Notes under the pieces: generated by a model
The model's database searches: none
The model's input: the letters and a program-made list of their open reading frames with translations, nothing else
What the model was told of the DNA's origin: nothing
Position numbers and translations under genes: made by a program
Source: Vitis vinifera
Taxonomy: Eukaryota > Streptophyta > Magnoliopsida > Vitales > Vitaceae
DNA length: 64,000 bases
Direction: 5' to 3'
Assembly: GCF_030704535.1 (NCBI RefSeq)
Contig: NC_081819.1
Location: 15,963,501 to 16,027,500 of the forward strand
In this document: piece by piece, positions 1-12,945 of the stretch
Layout: the number at the start of each line of letters is the position of its first letter
Numbering within the stretch: position 1 is the stretch's first letter

Positions 1-3000
1 TGAGACAAAGTTGGAATGAGGCGGCACAAACCCGTCCTATTGTCATTCCTCTGTCAACTACGTGAATTTGAACACTCATACCATAATTTTTTTTCCTCTG
101 TTTTTTCTTATTATTATATTTTTATTATTTTTAAAATTTTTAAATTCAACTAGCAGTAATCATGTAAATAGATGATAAAAAATGGAAAAAAAATATTGAA
201 AATAGTATTACTCTTTTTTTTTATAGGGTACAAAGTTATCTCCAAATCAACTTCATTCATTAACATTTTTAATAAAGTTTATGATATAATAAAATATATA
301 AATACGAAAATTAAAATTAATTAATCATGTAGTCTTTTATTATAGTTATTGAAAAAGTAATTTAAAATTTTATTTGAAAATAATATTTTCTTTTCCTTTT
401 TGCTCTTGTTAATTCATGAGATGAATTTGTCTTAAACTCTTCAAAATAAAACATTGACATCTCTTTTTTCATGGCATTCCCTTTGAGGATACAGAATGAA
501 ATTAGCATCATATTTTATTCAATTAAATATCAACTAATAAACCCTTTTTAATAGAAAAAAAAAATTACTATTTAGCCATGTGCTTAATTTAGTTGTCACC
601 AATTGTCTCCTACTGGTCCTTAAATATTAATTTCCAAAATGGAATAATTTCAGGTGTTTAGATATCATTTTTTTTTCCTTACACATCTGGTTGCATTTAG
701 AAATAATTTGATGAACACTAAAATTTAAGTGAATTTATAAATAAGCTATTAAGATCCATGTATTGACTGCTTCTACTTCCAACAAAAGGAATGATATTTT
801 ATTTTCTTTATTTTTGAAAAAATGGGATATAATAACTTTTTGAATATTCCATGGTATACAAGAGATCTATTCAAACTATTTTAAATATCATTAAGCACAT
901 TCTATTTGCAAATAAATATTATTTTGAGAATGGGATATAAAAAAAAATAGTTTTTGATTAAAAAATCATTTTAAAATTCTTATATACACCCAAGAAATGC
1001 CATGGTATGAACTAATTAATGTTGTTCAACATAGATTTTGAAGATTATAACTTATTCTGTCTTGGTATAAACTAAGTTTTCTCTGATAACATAGGTTTAA
1101 TTGTACACAGATGGGCTCTCAAGTTGACTTATTATTGGGTAGCTACCAAGCAAATTTTGGCTTGTAGGTCCACTAGTTGAATCACTAAGGACTGGTAGGC
1201 ATGTGCACCATGTGTAACATTGGTGGGTGTGTGTTATTTTATAACTATATATATATATATATATATGCAACTTGTGTTTTGACACTTCATGTGCTTATAA
1301 TCATGCCTTGGATCAAGATTCTATTTTGTCGTTCTATTTTTAATCATACTAATCATATTTTAGGTAGTTTTTGTGACACATAATATGAGCTAATCTATTC
1401 CATATAATGATTTAATTTCACTACTTTATAATGGATATAAATTTTATAACTTAAAAGGTTAAAATTTCTTGAAGATGTTATAAATTATGTTTGATTCTTG
1501 AAAGGCATTAACAAAAGAAAAAATATATTAAGGGAAATGATTTTCTAATATTTAATTTCACCATAGAAAATATAAAAATAAATAAAATAAAATGTAATTA
1601 AAATTTATCAAAGATTTATATATTTTTTAATTATTTAATTTTTATATAATAAAGAGAAATAAGTAAAATGAGTTTAAAGAAGAATATAAAAATAATTTAT
1701 TAAATTTAAATGTATTTTTTTATTTTTTTTCTTTATTTTTTGCTCTTGTATTTTTTCTCAATTTTTATGGGAGCCAAATATACCCGTAAAATATGGATTT
1801 GAAAATTACTACGAATCATCTTTTAATAGAATTTACAAATATCCCATCTAAATAAAGGGGAAAAAAAAAAAACTTTGGCCATTTTGGAAACTAAACTTTT
1901 ATTTTAAACATGCACGCATGCCTTTTGTGTGTACGACTTGTGAGAAAAGTTGGAGTACGAGTACGTAGATTCTCATTCATGTGTCTTTACGTCTAAAATT
2001 CATTGCATTGATGGAAGCATCATACTGATAATGCCATGTGGTTGAGAAAGTTGGACACGGTGAATAAGACTTCTGTGGGTTCCACTTTTTAAATGGCTCA
2101 TTGATTCTGATTACTGAAATATGAAGACTTAAACAAAATTTTATTTACCACAACAAGAAATTAATACTAATTTAGCATCTTGTGTTGTATGGAAAAACGT
2201 AGAAAAGCAAAATATTATATATATAATACCATGAAAATCAAATAAAATTATGAAAAAGGGATGTAAGATAAAAGGGAAAAAATATATTTAAATTGATATA
2301 ATTTTTACCTCTTTTTTACCTTTACTCATTATCAACCTTTTTTTAAAAAATAACCCTCCTCACACGTCTTCAATTAGTAACTTACTCTTTGTGTTAAAAG
2401 TGTCATTCTCGCTTACCTTTTTGACTTAATTTTAGGTAGAACATAAAATTAAACAGTATTTAATAAGTTAAGTATTAAGTTATTTGTTTTTTTAATATTT
2501 TCTTTTTATTAAGTATTAAGAACTTTTAATATTAAGAAAATACCAAATATTTTAGTTTTTTATATTCAATAAAAAAAATATAAGAAATAAGTAATAAATC
2601 AACAAAAAGTAAAAAAAAAATAAACAATTTGAAATCTGAAACCAAATTATTTTAAGCAAAAAGTTAAGAAATAAACATCATCTAAATCTCTCTATTTTAC
2701 AAAATACACCTACTTTCTTGCTCTTCTTTATTTTATGTTTTTATTTTTATCCTTTGTATTTTTCTTCTTTTACCTTTTATAAAAAAATATTTCTCAAATT
2801 ATTAGTTTTTTAAATAAATATTAAAATATTTTTTGTCAAAAAATAATAATAATATTTTATAAGCTTTATCAATGAATTATAATATTCTAAATGAATATTA
2901 AATTATATGAATGAATAATTATTTCTAAATGAATGATATAATTATAAATAGTAGTATTAACAAGAAAAACATAAATTGTGTATTTTTTATCTTTTAATAG

Positions 3001-3660
3001 AAATTATAAAATACGGTTTTCATAAAGCCATAATTTAAATTTTTAAATAATAATAATAATAATATTTTAGAAATGATAATAATTAATAATAATATGTTAA
3101 AATGAATTATAAAAACAAGTGTAATTTATTTTTGTAAATATATACATAAATCAAGGTTTTCCACACATATATATTTATTATTTAACCCATGAAATACTAT
3201 TATACTAGTTTGATCCAAAAATGACACTTCTAACATGAGAAGCCAAGCAAGTTACTGTTTAAAGGGTACCTAAAAATGATTACTTTGAAAAGAAAAAAAA
3301 AGTACATGGACATGTGTTTTTTTTTTTTTTCTTTTTTCTTTATGACATTTAAATCATTTTAAATGCTAGCTGTGAATATGGGAGTGCATGAAATATGAAC
3401 AGAAGTCAGTGGAAGAATATTTTTTTAATAACAAAATAAATGAAGCTAAATGGCAGGCCAACTCAAATCATGGGAGTTCTTAGGGGGTAGAGAAAGAGGG
3501 TCAAGTTTTGAGGACTCCAGTCTCAAAGGAAGGGCATCATCATCTTCATAGGGGACCCTACAAATTGATTTGAAATCCATGTGAAATTCATGGGGTTGGG
3601 TGAACCTAAAATTTGAGGCCTGCCATTAATTCAGCCATTCAACCATCAGCCATCAGCCAT
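1..3660. other. AT-rich intergenic DNA upstream of the DREB gene
   Basis: No credible coding region is seen. The stretch is very AT-rich with many short A and T homopolymers and an (AT)n microsatellite at about 1246-1266. A MITE-like copy at about 2450-2690 is listed separately. The last ~300 bases (3360-3660) are less AT-biased and may contain promoter sequence for the DREB gene, but no specific cis-element is claimed. Confidence 0.6.
2450..2690. mobile_element. Degenerate MITE-like element (copy 1 of a local family)
   Basis: The segment resembles the better-preserved copy at 12540-12817. Both have a T-rich start with TTGTTTTT, an internal TTATTAAGTATTAA-like block, and an A-rich end with GCAAAAAG followed by ACA(T/C)CA(T/C)CTAA. 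No clear target duplication or intact terminal inverted repeat is visible here. The hAT-like MITE assignment is inferred from the short GGTG/CACC ends of the sister copies. Confidence 0.4.
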
Positions 3661-3662
3661 TC

Positions 3663-4014
3663 TTTATTTAAGTCCAAATCACATCACTCAAGACTCATGA
3701 AACATTGAAAAATAGTGTGGCATCAATGAATGGTCATGTATTGACATTAGAATACACCATATACCCTAACAAATTGTTATCAAACCCATGCATTATTCTT
3801 CAAATATTGCCCTTATATTGTGGGGCCCCCTTTGTGTCTAGGCCCCTGTCCTTTCTTTCTTTCTTTCTTTCCATTTTTATTTTCTTTTCTTTTTATTGTG
3901 ATTGTTTTACGAGGGATCATAAAAGGCCAACCCCTCTATGTTTTTTTTTTTGTGCCACCACTCAGACACTCCCTCTTTTAGGCATACACCAACAAGCCTA
4001 GCAATCTCTCTATC
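3663..4014 (+). promoter_or_regulatory. Proximal promoter / 5' leader of the DREB gene
   Basis: A TATA-like TTTATTTAAG lies at about 3664, roughly 350 bases upstream of the ATG. It is followed by a CTTT-repeat pyrimidine tract (about 3853-3871), a typical feature of plant 5' leaders. The transcription start is not known; the call rests on position and composition only. Confidence 0.3.
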
Positions 4015-4782
4015 ATGGAAAAGCTCAACATAGAGAGTGATGCTCAAGACAATTTCAATATTCTTTCTTCCTCAACCTCCACTTCCTCTTCATCTTCTTT
4101 CCCCTCCTCCTCCTCCTCATCATCCTCATCGTCCTCTTCCAATGAATTGGTTCCCTTTCCGGGAGGGAATTCAGAGGATGACATGCCGAGACAAGGTGGG
4201 AGAAAAGTACAAGGAATGAAAAATGGGAATGAGAGTAGGAAGAGGCAGAAGACGGAGAATGATGGGAAGCAGCATCCGACGTATCGAGGAGTGCGAATGC
4301 GAAATTGGGGCAAATGGGTGTCGGAGATCCGGGAGCCCAAGAAGAAGTCTAGGATTTGGCTAGGGACGTATCCTACGGCGGAAATGGCAGCTCGGGCACA
4401 CGATGTGGCGGCGCTCGCCATCAAGGGTAGCTCTCCCCACCTCAATTTCCCTGAATTGGCGCACGCGCTTCCCCGCCCCGCCTCTACCTCCCCTAAGGAC
4501 ATCCAAGCCGCGGCGGCGGAGGCGGCCAACACCACATTCTCGCAGCCTGATGAGACGGAAGTTGAAGCTGAGCACCCCGTATCATCGGAAAACACGCTGG
4601 AGTCATCAAATTCAACGTCAGTAGACAACGATGACGCGTTTTTTGACCTCCCTGATATAGTGATGGATGTCATGGACCTTACCGGAGATAGGTTTTGCTA
4701 CTACTACTATCCGTTATGGCAGCCGGCCGGAGGGGCTGATAACATATTCCGGCCGGTGGAGGAGCCATTTTTATGGGAGTAG
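4015..4782 (+). CDS. AP2/ERF transcription factor, DREB subfamily, A-4 (TINY/ERF034-039-like) type
   Basis: Intronless 255-aa gene for a nuclear DNA-binding protein expected to recognise DRE/GCC-type promoter elements. A long serine-rich N-terminal tract lies at residues 18-42. Basic patches SRKRQK (74-79) and PKKKSR (108-113) could serve nuclear import. A single AP2 domain runs from about 89 ([19 protein letters not shown]) to about 147 (HLNFPEL). Val and Glu in VSEIRE fit the DREB-type V14/E19 positions. After the domain come an alanine-rich [10 protein letters not shown] block (162-171) and an acidic DDAFFDLPD block (about 208-216). Both are known of A-4 group DREBs, the acidic block being a likely activation region. 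The protein ends in LWE. The ATG opens the frame directly, and no longer in-frame start precedes a good AP2 protein. Related family members act in stress and organ-growth control; the exact orthologue cannot be named from sequence alone. Confidence 0.93.
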   Translation: MEKLNIESDAQDNFNILSSSTSTSSSSSFPSSSSSSSSSSSSNELVPFPGGNSEDDMPRQGGRKVQGMKNGNESRKRQKTENDGKQHPTYRGVRMRNWGKWVSEIREPKKKSRIWLGTYPTAEMAARAHDVAALAIKGSSPHLNFPELAHALPRPASTSPKDIQAAAAEAANTTFSQPDETEVEAEHPVSSENTLESSNSTSVDNDDAFFDLPDIVMDVMDLTGDRFCYYYYPLWQPAGGADNIFRPVEEPFLWE

Positions 4783-6500
4783 TAGTATCTACCTATCTAT
4801 CTATCTATCAACTGGACTATGTTTCCATGGCCATCACATTGATGGGAACTGCGTGTCACTGCCTTCTCCATACACCCAAAGAGGAAGAAGAAAAGCCCAA
4901 CAGATAAGTTGAGAATTAAAATCATCATCAGAAAGTAGAAGGGTTGGTTGTGCTGTTTCTACTTTGGTTCATATTGGATATGCCTCCATTGAAAGAGGGT
5001 GGTTGCATTTCTCTTTTTCTTTTCTAACATGCACCCTTAATATCACAAAGGGGGCCTAATTAACCTTTGGGTCCTCCATGATATACGACCACAATATGTG
5101 TGAAAAATAAATTCTCTGTGTATATGATGAGTGTAATAATGTGGATTCTGATGATCTAGCTAGCTCGTAGTACTCCAAGTTGGGTGTCTTTTTTCTTTTT
5201 CTTTTTAATTTTTTAACATCATTAGCTAGGGTTTTGTTATTAGGGTTTTAATGCTATTGACTCCGATGTTAGTTGTTACCCACATTTCTATTTTGGGCTA
5301 CCCGTTTGGTGAAACTTTAATGCAATTGACTCTTAACTTAATGCTTTCCCATTTCCTATATATCTAGAGAGCCTTCACACCTTTTGCTCCAGTGGAGATG
5401 AATGCTTCATACAAGAGTGATGTCATGACAACCTCTTTCTTCTTTTGGTGGCACTATTAAACTGCAAAGGCAATGAGCCATGAGCCATGAGCCATGAGCC
5501 ATGAGCCATGTGTAAGATGATCTTGGTAGAATATTTCTGGCTGCATCACATCATGATTAACCAAAAGAAATCTTGGGTAGTCCCCCACACTTTGTGTGGA
5601 CACACATGGAGGTGCCCAAGAAGACGACAACTTCTTCGAATTAAAGTGGTTTTTGAGTTAAAATATGAATCACTTTAGTGAAAGTTTATCATTAGAGAAA
5701 GCAAACGGCTATGTTCCATTAACAAACCTATTCGACCCACTATTCAATGGTGCTGTGTGATCTCACCTTCACTATGTAACTCCCTTTTTTTATAGTCCAT
5801 TTCTCAATCATTTTGGCCACACTTCATGTCACCATTGGCTCAAGAATAAAGAAGAAAAAAATTAACCAACGATTATGGATAACGTGAGAAGACAACATAC
5901 GAATCTTACAAACATTTCGGGTTAATGGTGATGATCTACAAGAATTCTCAGTTCTGAGTTTGTTTTATGGTATCTTCTTGACAATAAAGTGGAGTTTAAT
6001 ATTCATTCATTTTGGTACATTAAGGGAATGGGAATATAGAGGTTTAGTTTCTACTTTACATAGCCCTTTAGGGTCTGGTTCTGGGGCTTCCACTGGTGTG
6101 GGGTTTGGTGGTCAGTTCAATTCCTAGAACAGATTAATTATTGTATGCATTTTGGATTCTTGTGTGTACAATGAGAAGAAGGAATATTTCTGCCTCTTTG
6201 GCTGAGGTACGTTCAATAATTTTCATTTTGGCCCGACCAATTTGACGAAGAAAAAAAATAAAAAAGAGCAAGGCCAAAAACATGGTCTATATTTTAATAT
6301 ATTAGATTTTTTTTTTTTTTTTGTTTTTTGCAATTAAAATGGAGTTTGTGGCTGTTAAACAACACTAAAAAGGAAAATAGTACTTTTTTTAGTGGCAAAA
6401 CCACGCTATGGTTCTATTACACTTTATTTTTACCCCACCCTTTTTATCCTCTCGTGATAGAACCTTAATCCACACAAAAAGTTTAAAACATGATTGTTGG
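4783..6500. other. 3' flank of DREB gene and intergenic DNA
   Basis: No gene is seen. A short (TATC)n run follows the stop codon at about 4790-4808. A seven-base minisatellite based on GCCATGA, about five units, lies at 5472-5510. The remainder is unique-looking AT-rich sequence. Confidence 0.55.
5472..5510. repeat. Seven-base minisatellite (GCCATGA)n
   Basis: About five perfect head-to-tail copies of ATGAGCC/GCCATGA are readable. No coding context is present, so this is a simple slippage-type repeat. Confidence 0.85.
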
Positions 6501-6501
6501 G

Positions 6502-6860
6502 TGTAGTTTTCAGATTTTTAGGATAATTTTAAAAATATTTTTAAGATCAAGTACAACCACTAATTTGGTTTTTAATACTAAAAAAATAATAATATGGATA
6601 ATTACTTGATTTCAAAGAACTAATTTAGTAAATATTTTAGAAGGGTTCAACATCTACTTTATTTTTATCCCGCAAAACCATGACCGCTGACGGTAGTTTT
6701 AAGAATTTTAGGATAATTTTAAAAATATTTTTAAGACCACGTCCAACTACTAATTTGGTTTTTAATACTCAAAAAAATAAATTCATATGAATAATTACTT
6801 GATTCCAAAGAACTAATTTAATAAATATTTTGGAAGGTTCAACATCTACCTTTTTTTTTC
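6502..6860. repeat. Tandem duplication, ~190-bp period, two units
   Basis: GGATAATTTTAAAAATATTT occurs at 6521 and again at 6711. It is followed in both units by TTTTTAAGA, CTAATTTGGTTTTTAATACT, ATTACTTGATT and GTTCAACATCTAC. The two units differ by scattered substitutions and small indels. A related fragment may precede them near 6390-6440. No coding potential is visible. Confidence 0.8.
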
Positions 6861-7924
6861 TTGAAAAGACACTATTTTGGCCTTCAACTCATTAAAATGA
6901 GAATACACATAAACATACGACAAATACTTGTTAACCATCTTGGGGCAATGGACGCTAAGCTATCTAGCTTTTCTGATATGTATATATTGGCATGTGGGAT
7001 TTGAAGGATCACCTACTTCATTAGATATATATATAGGGGACCGGAAGCAAACGTCAAGACAAGGATATGACAAAGGCATTGCCCCCTGGATGGTAAAACA
7101 ACCACTGTTTCGACCTTATGCTTGCTTTATGACATCATTGAATATTGAAAGATATCCTAACTAGGGCCACCCACTTGGAGATGGAAGAGGTTGAGTGTGA
7201 GGAATTAAAGTATTCGCATGCTTTTCACACCATTTTGTATTAATAATCATATTTGATATCTCGGTATCTTCCATTCTTACCAAAGAAAAAGACTTAGGGC
7301 TGGTCAATCTCTCATCTCTCTCAACTGAATTTCTCTAAGTACCTCTTCCCTAGGAACCTCCATGGATATTATATAAGAGACATTATTGTTGAAGTACTAT
7401 TGATCAAATCTTGGAATGATTAGTTGTTTCATAACCTTGATTTTATATGGACCCATCACCATCTTATTAATGCACCATTATTAGAAAATATTAACAAGAA
7501 ATCTCGCCAATCGATCTTAATTGCTTTCGGATGATTATGATGTTTAATTGCTTAGTTTACGTACGTTTATATATTATATTTTAATAAAAGAAAAAGAAAT
7601 GCAATAGGAGGAAGAAATTGAGTAGGAGGGCACATGGGGAATAAGATGAGAATAAATGGATTTAAAAACTCACTAATGGACAATTATATATTAGTTAAGA
7701 TTCAGCTCATCAATTAATTTAACATATACTTGAAAAGTAATTGATTGGGATTATGATTGTGGTGGTTCTTTTTAGTAGAAAACCCCAAAACCATGAGAAT
7801 ACAAGTGGAAAAGCTAGCAAAGAATCCAACCTTGTGTTTTCTTTTAAGTTGGAAAGAAGTGCTTCAATTTCTTTTGTCCAAATCATTAGATACTTTGTAT
7901 GCTTTTGATGCATGTTTTCCTTTT
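6861..7924. other. Intergenic DNA without recognised features
   Basis: Short open frames are present but none has a domain, codon pattern or splice context that supports a gene. Confidence 0.5.
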
Positions 7925-7925
7925 T

Positions 7926-8056
7926 TGGAGAGAGAGAGAGAGAGAGTAAAAGAGCTAGAGAGAGGGAGAGTTGGAGGGAGCTAGAGAGAGAGAGAAAGAG
8001 TTTGACAAATGAGGAGAGGGGAGAGGGGGGAGGGGGAGAGAGAGAGAGAGAAGCCT
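7926..8056. repeat. GA-rich microsatellite region
   Basis: Runs of (GA)n are interspersed with GGGAG and GGGGAGAG blocks over about 130 bases. The reverse strand is a polypyrimidine tract. In plants such GA/CT blocks can bind BPC/GAGA-binding proteins, but no neighbouring gene here makes that likely. Confidence 0.85.
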
Positions 8057-8570
8057 CACATACATGGCAGCCATTTAGAAGAAGTGATTTTAATTATTTT
8101 AATATTACAGCTGGTTATTGTCCCTTTTTAGCTAAATTTAGCATTATTTACTTCCATTTGGCCTGCAAATTTCTTTAATTTATTTAATGCCAAACAATTT
8201 ACACCCTAGGCCCTTTTCAAGATCTAGGCCTATATCCAAGTCCAATCATAGAAGACATTAGCCACATTTAGATCTCTTAAACTGAACAAAATAATGAAAA
8301 TCATGATATGATGATTAGGGAACATCTTATACTCACTATTTGGAGATCAAGGAGTGGGAAAAGATACATTTCCACAGTCAAATGAGTGTGTAGCAATTGT
8401 CCAAAACGGTTAAAAAACTATTTTTTTATTAAACAAAAATTTCAATCACATCAAAGTGATTAAGACCTGTTTGTTTAGTCTATTTTCCGTTTGGATATTT
8501 ATTTCTTATCTAATTTCTTATCTAAAGTTTGGTTTCACAAAATTGAAAAAAAAAGTTAATAATAAAATGT

Positions 8571-8737
8571 GGTGTTTGTTTTTTTATTGAATAAAAAAAA
8601 ATCAAATATCAATCCACATGTCCATATAAATTTATTATCAATATGTTTAGCTTAGTTATATTAATTGATATCAATAAATTACTAGAAAAAATTAAATATT
8701 TTGATTTTTTTTATTAAATAAAAAAATAAGCACCACC
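8571..8737. mobile_element. Short MITE-like element (copy 2 of a local family)
   Basis: The element begins with GGTGTTTGTTTTTTTATTGA and ends with AAGCACCACC, giving short GGTG/CACC inverted ends and T-rich/A-rich subtermini. The same termini occur at 12540-12817. Flanking octamers TAAAATGT and TAAATATT are similar but not identical, so a target duplication is not proven. Confidence 0.5.
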
Positions 8738-11700
8738 TAAATATTTTTAAAATTTTCTTTTAAAAAAATAAAAATAGTTTTCTAAAAAAAAGAAAAGATG
8801 AAGTGAATAAAATAAATAAAGAAATATGAATTTTTTATTGGTAAGATTATAATATTATAATCTACTTTATTTTTTATATCAATAATATTATATTTTTATA
8901 TTGAAAAGTAATTCATTTTAAGAAATGAAAATATACATAATCGATGAATTCCTTGTTAATTATAAACATACTATATTTTTTTATTATATTATTAAAATAA
9001 TTAATAAAAAATAAAAAGGAACAATCAATAAATGCAATCTAATTCTATTTATTATGTTTCAAGTAAAAAATTTTGTAATACCAAACAAAGTTTCCCAGTT
9101 TTGTTTTGTTTTTTTAAATAATTTTTTTTTTAACAATCTTGTTTTCATGAAAAGAAAACATAGAAAATAGAAATTTAAAAAAAATTAAAATATTAAAAAA
9201 TGTTTTTCAAAACCAAATGTAACCTAATTTTTTATCGAAGTAGTTTACTAGCTTCTCCAAACAAAATAATTTTGACTCTAGAAAAAATATATCATCTTTT
9301 TACATATTAAAAATGCAATTTGACATTTTCTTTTTCATTTTGAAAATAACTTTCATATTGAAATTTTCTCAAAAATAGTTAAAATTAAATAATAATAATA
9401 ATAATAATAGAATGGAAAAAAACAAGACATCATTAGGTCAAGACTAAAAATGGCCACACCAAGTAGATATAATATGATAAGCAAGTTGGTTCTCCAACTT
9501 TTGATTGAATTCTATACTTTCTCCCTTTTAGGGTTTGTTTTATATGTGTTTATAGTGGAGCATGTAACAAATTGAGTTCTTGTGGGCTCTCCCAACCGTG
9601 TTTTCCCCATAAATCTTTTCTTTTTCCCTCAAATAATTCAAGACACCTAAATCAAAATCAAACCCACCACCACGAGGAATGTTTAAATCACCTGATAAAA
9701 TTTACGTAATTTTTTTCAATAATGTAGTTCATTTGATTTTAAGTAATAAACCCTTGTAACCTTTGCTCTCTCAAATTCTCTATTTAATATCAATATACCT
9801 CTTATACCCTTAATTAAGGGTTACAGTTTGTGTTAATAGATCATATTAGTATCATGTTATTACCCAAATACTCAATTAAGTAGGTTAATTCAAACACAGT
9901 ACAAATGATAATCAATAATCAAATAAAAAATGCAAACTCTAATATGATATAATTATTAAATAGGTAAAATGTCATATAGCTTATTTAACTTATTTAATAA
10001 TTAGGTTTTATTTAATAAACCAAACAATTTAACATGTTTATGATTAAGTTTACCTATTTACTTAAAATCAAAATTTGGATGAGTAAAATATAATTTAAGT
10101 AGATTAGAGTTATAAACAAATACAGCTAAAATATGTTAGAGTTATAATCAGGTTAATCATAAATACTAAAAAAAAATGCGGATGAACACAACTTTGACCT
10201 AAACATGGCTATACTTGTCTCAAATTTGTGAAAAAAGTGTTAAGTTAGAACGGGATTTTCCAACCAATTCTTTCATTTATTTATTATTTATTTATTGCTC
10301 TTTTGAGAGTGGAGGATGTATATATTTATTTTAGAAAAATAAAATAAAAATAATTTATGATTCCTCAGTTGCTTCACTCGCAAGATTTGGACATAATCAT
10401 GTTGGAGATGAATACTCAAATAATTGTTTTGGACGGATCTTCAAAGCTAATACAAAAGAACCTCTCTACCCAAGGACTCACTGGTCCACAGGGAACTGGC
10501 TGGCTCTTTCCTTCCACCCCGCTCAATGTCCTAAGAATCACAAGTAAAAAAAAAAAAAACAATAATAATAAATAATTAAAGGTTCATTGCTTGTATTTTG
10601 TTTTTCAATTTCCTTTTAAAAAAATTTAATGTTTTAATAATAAATAAAAATATAAAAATGTTTTTACTTTCAAATTTTTTAATAACTTTTAAAGTAAAAA
10701 ACTAATTCCTTTGACTTATTCATGTCCTTTTCCTTTTCCCTCAACCAATGAGATTGATGCTTCCATCTTGGACATCAAGAACCATTGAAAAATCATCAAA
10801 AACCAAAGTTGTATTTTTACCATTATTATATAGTTATCAAACTTATTTGATTTTAAAAAAAAAAATGAGAAATATACCGGAAGAGAGGTTCAATTATCGG
10901 GAAAAATATGTTTTCATAAACTCATATAAAAAAAATAAAAAATAAAAAAACTATAAAATATAACTCAAGTTTATAAAATACAAATTTAAGTAGTTATTTA
11001 AAAATAAATAACATTCTCTACATTTTTTTTTATCAAATGTATTACCTTTGATGTTTTAGATACTAACTTTTTATAATATAAGTATTATCTTTTATCATTT
11101 TAGACATCACCTTTAACCCGTAAGTACATAAAACTTAAATTGTTTTTAGAGAATTGTTATTTTGTAATTATTTTTATATAAGTGTATAAAAACAATTTTT
11201 TTTTAATATCTATTAAAAAAATTGAAGTATAATTAAAAATATGTTTATATTTTCCATTTTTAAAAATAGTAAAAAAAAAAAGTATCAAATCCAAATATAA
11301 ATAATAAAATATTGTGTTACAATTCCCACATGCCATAACATGTAGCAAACCTTTATTTACTTGTCTCCCTTTTTTTTTTTCTTGTCAAGAGATTGGTATC
11401 CAATAAGGCAGTTCCCCATGAGGTGAAAAAGAAAAAGGAAGAAGAATAAAATTTCTTTTTAAGAGCATAAGCAAAGAAGTGGCTTTGTGGATGTTCTTTA
11501 TCAGACTTTTTCTTTACAAAGAAAATAGTTCATATTCCCATGTGCCACACATGCATGCTTTAATGAATTATAGAAAAGGCAAAGACAAAGTGAACAAAAT
11601 TATTACAAGGAAAAAAAAAATTTAGAAATTAAAGGGCTGCAATCTAAATATATTTAGATAAAAAAAATAAAAATAAAAAGTGGGGGGTCTGGTCTATTGT

Positions 11701-12215
11701 ATTTTTGTAGTAACTTTTCTTCACTTCACTTGGCTTTTTTAAATGGGAAAATAAATTTTTTTTCCTAAATTTTATACATTTTTTTTTTCATTTTTTTAAT
11801 TATAATTAAATAGAGAATTATGTCCATTGGGTTTTACCTCCCTCCCTCTTCCCCACCTCTCTTTTTCTCATATTCTACTTGAGCTACAAACAAAACTTAC
11901 AAAATGGGGTGAAACTATAGGTACTAGCCACTTAAAAAAGCTATACACAATCGTGTGGGATGTGAAGGTACTGATAAATACAAGCAATAAATTTTTGTCC
12001 AAAAATCTTTCTATATTATGGAAAGAAAAAAAAAACCCATGTTTGTCACTCCATTGGAAGATACTTCAAGCTTTTCAAAAGATCATTCTACAGTCCTGTT
12101 GCATGCGAAGATAGCCAACAAGACAACAAGGTGGTCCTCATATGTACAAGGCCAATTAAATTCACATTTCTCTTTTTTTTAGTTAATCTAACCATGAAAA
12201 AAGAGGAAAAGAACA
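8738..12215. other. AT-rich intergenic DNA
   Basis: No gene is supported. There are several short ATG-initiated frames, many homopolymers and an (AAT)n run near 9391-9410. No known domain was recognised in any reading frame. Confidence 0.5.
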
Positions 12216-12945
12216 ACAGATCCATGAATCCAATGATTTTTTTCTTAATATGTACATAGCTTTATGCTATAAGGAAGTACTATATTATGGTCCAAATTGA
12301 TAGCCGCACAAAAGACATACATGTCACACTCTATAAGGAAGTATTTAATTAAAATTAGTAAACTAAATTATTTTTTAAAATTGATTTTATATATCACCAG
12401 AGCATAAATAAGATAATACCAAAATCTACCCCTAATCCATTTATTTTAATTATAAATCCATCATCTTAATAATAGGAAGGATATGAATACTCGAAAAAAA
12501 ACTCGCACTTTGTCCATCCTTGAAATCAAATACTAAGATGGTGTTTGTTTTTTTACTTAATTTTAAATAGAATCTTAATGCTTAATAGTGTTAAATATTA
12601 GGTTGTTTGTTTTTGTAATATTTTATTTCTATTAAGTATTAAAAAGTAAAAAAAAAATCAATATATTATTTTTTCTATTTAGAAAAAATTATATATTTTG
12701 GTTTTTTCTATTTAGTAAAAAGTTTATAAGAAGTCATGAAAAAGTAAAAAAACAAAGAATCTAAATTTTAAAATTAAATTGCTTTCAGCAAAAAGCAAAA
12801 AAAAAAAAAACACCACCTAACACATGAATCCAATGACTTTTTTCATAATATATATGTAGATGAGTTGTATGGGATAAGGAAGTATTGTATTGTGGCTAAA
12901 ATTGATAGCCCAACAACAGATATAATTGCATTACATGTTACACTC
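12216..12945. repeat. Two ~115-bp direct repeats flanking a MITE
   Basis: Bases about 12216-12333 and 12822-12945 share ATGAATCCAATGA, TTTTTTC, TAATAT, ATAAGGAAGTA, AATTGATAGCC and a later ATGT(C/T)ACACTC block in the same order. The copies are clearly diverged. Between them sits the MITE-like element at 12540-12817. Confidence 0.7.
12540..12817. mobile_element. MITE-like element (best copy of a local family)
   Basis: Begins GGTGTTTGTTTTTTTACTT and ends in a long A run followed by CACCACC. The ends therefore form a short imperfect inverted repeat (GGTGTTTG versus GGTGGTG). Length is about 280 bp, AT content is extreme, and no coding capacity is seen. Related copies lie at about 2450-2690 and 8571-8737. 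The superfamily (hAT-like) is an inference. Confidence 0.5.

Noticed and set aside
1097-1383. Overlapping 60-codon frames over the (AT)n tract
   Set aside because: IYIYIY translation of a microsatellite; not coding.
4044-4673. 209-codon open frame antisense to the DREB gene
   Set aside because: It is the reverse-strand shadow of a GC-richer exon; its acidic and hydrophobic runs are complements of the serine tract and AP2 codons. No domain.
10357-10575. 72-codon open frame
   Set aside because: Single short frame with no recognised domain, no splice context and a poly-A encoded lysine tail.
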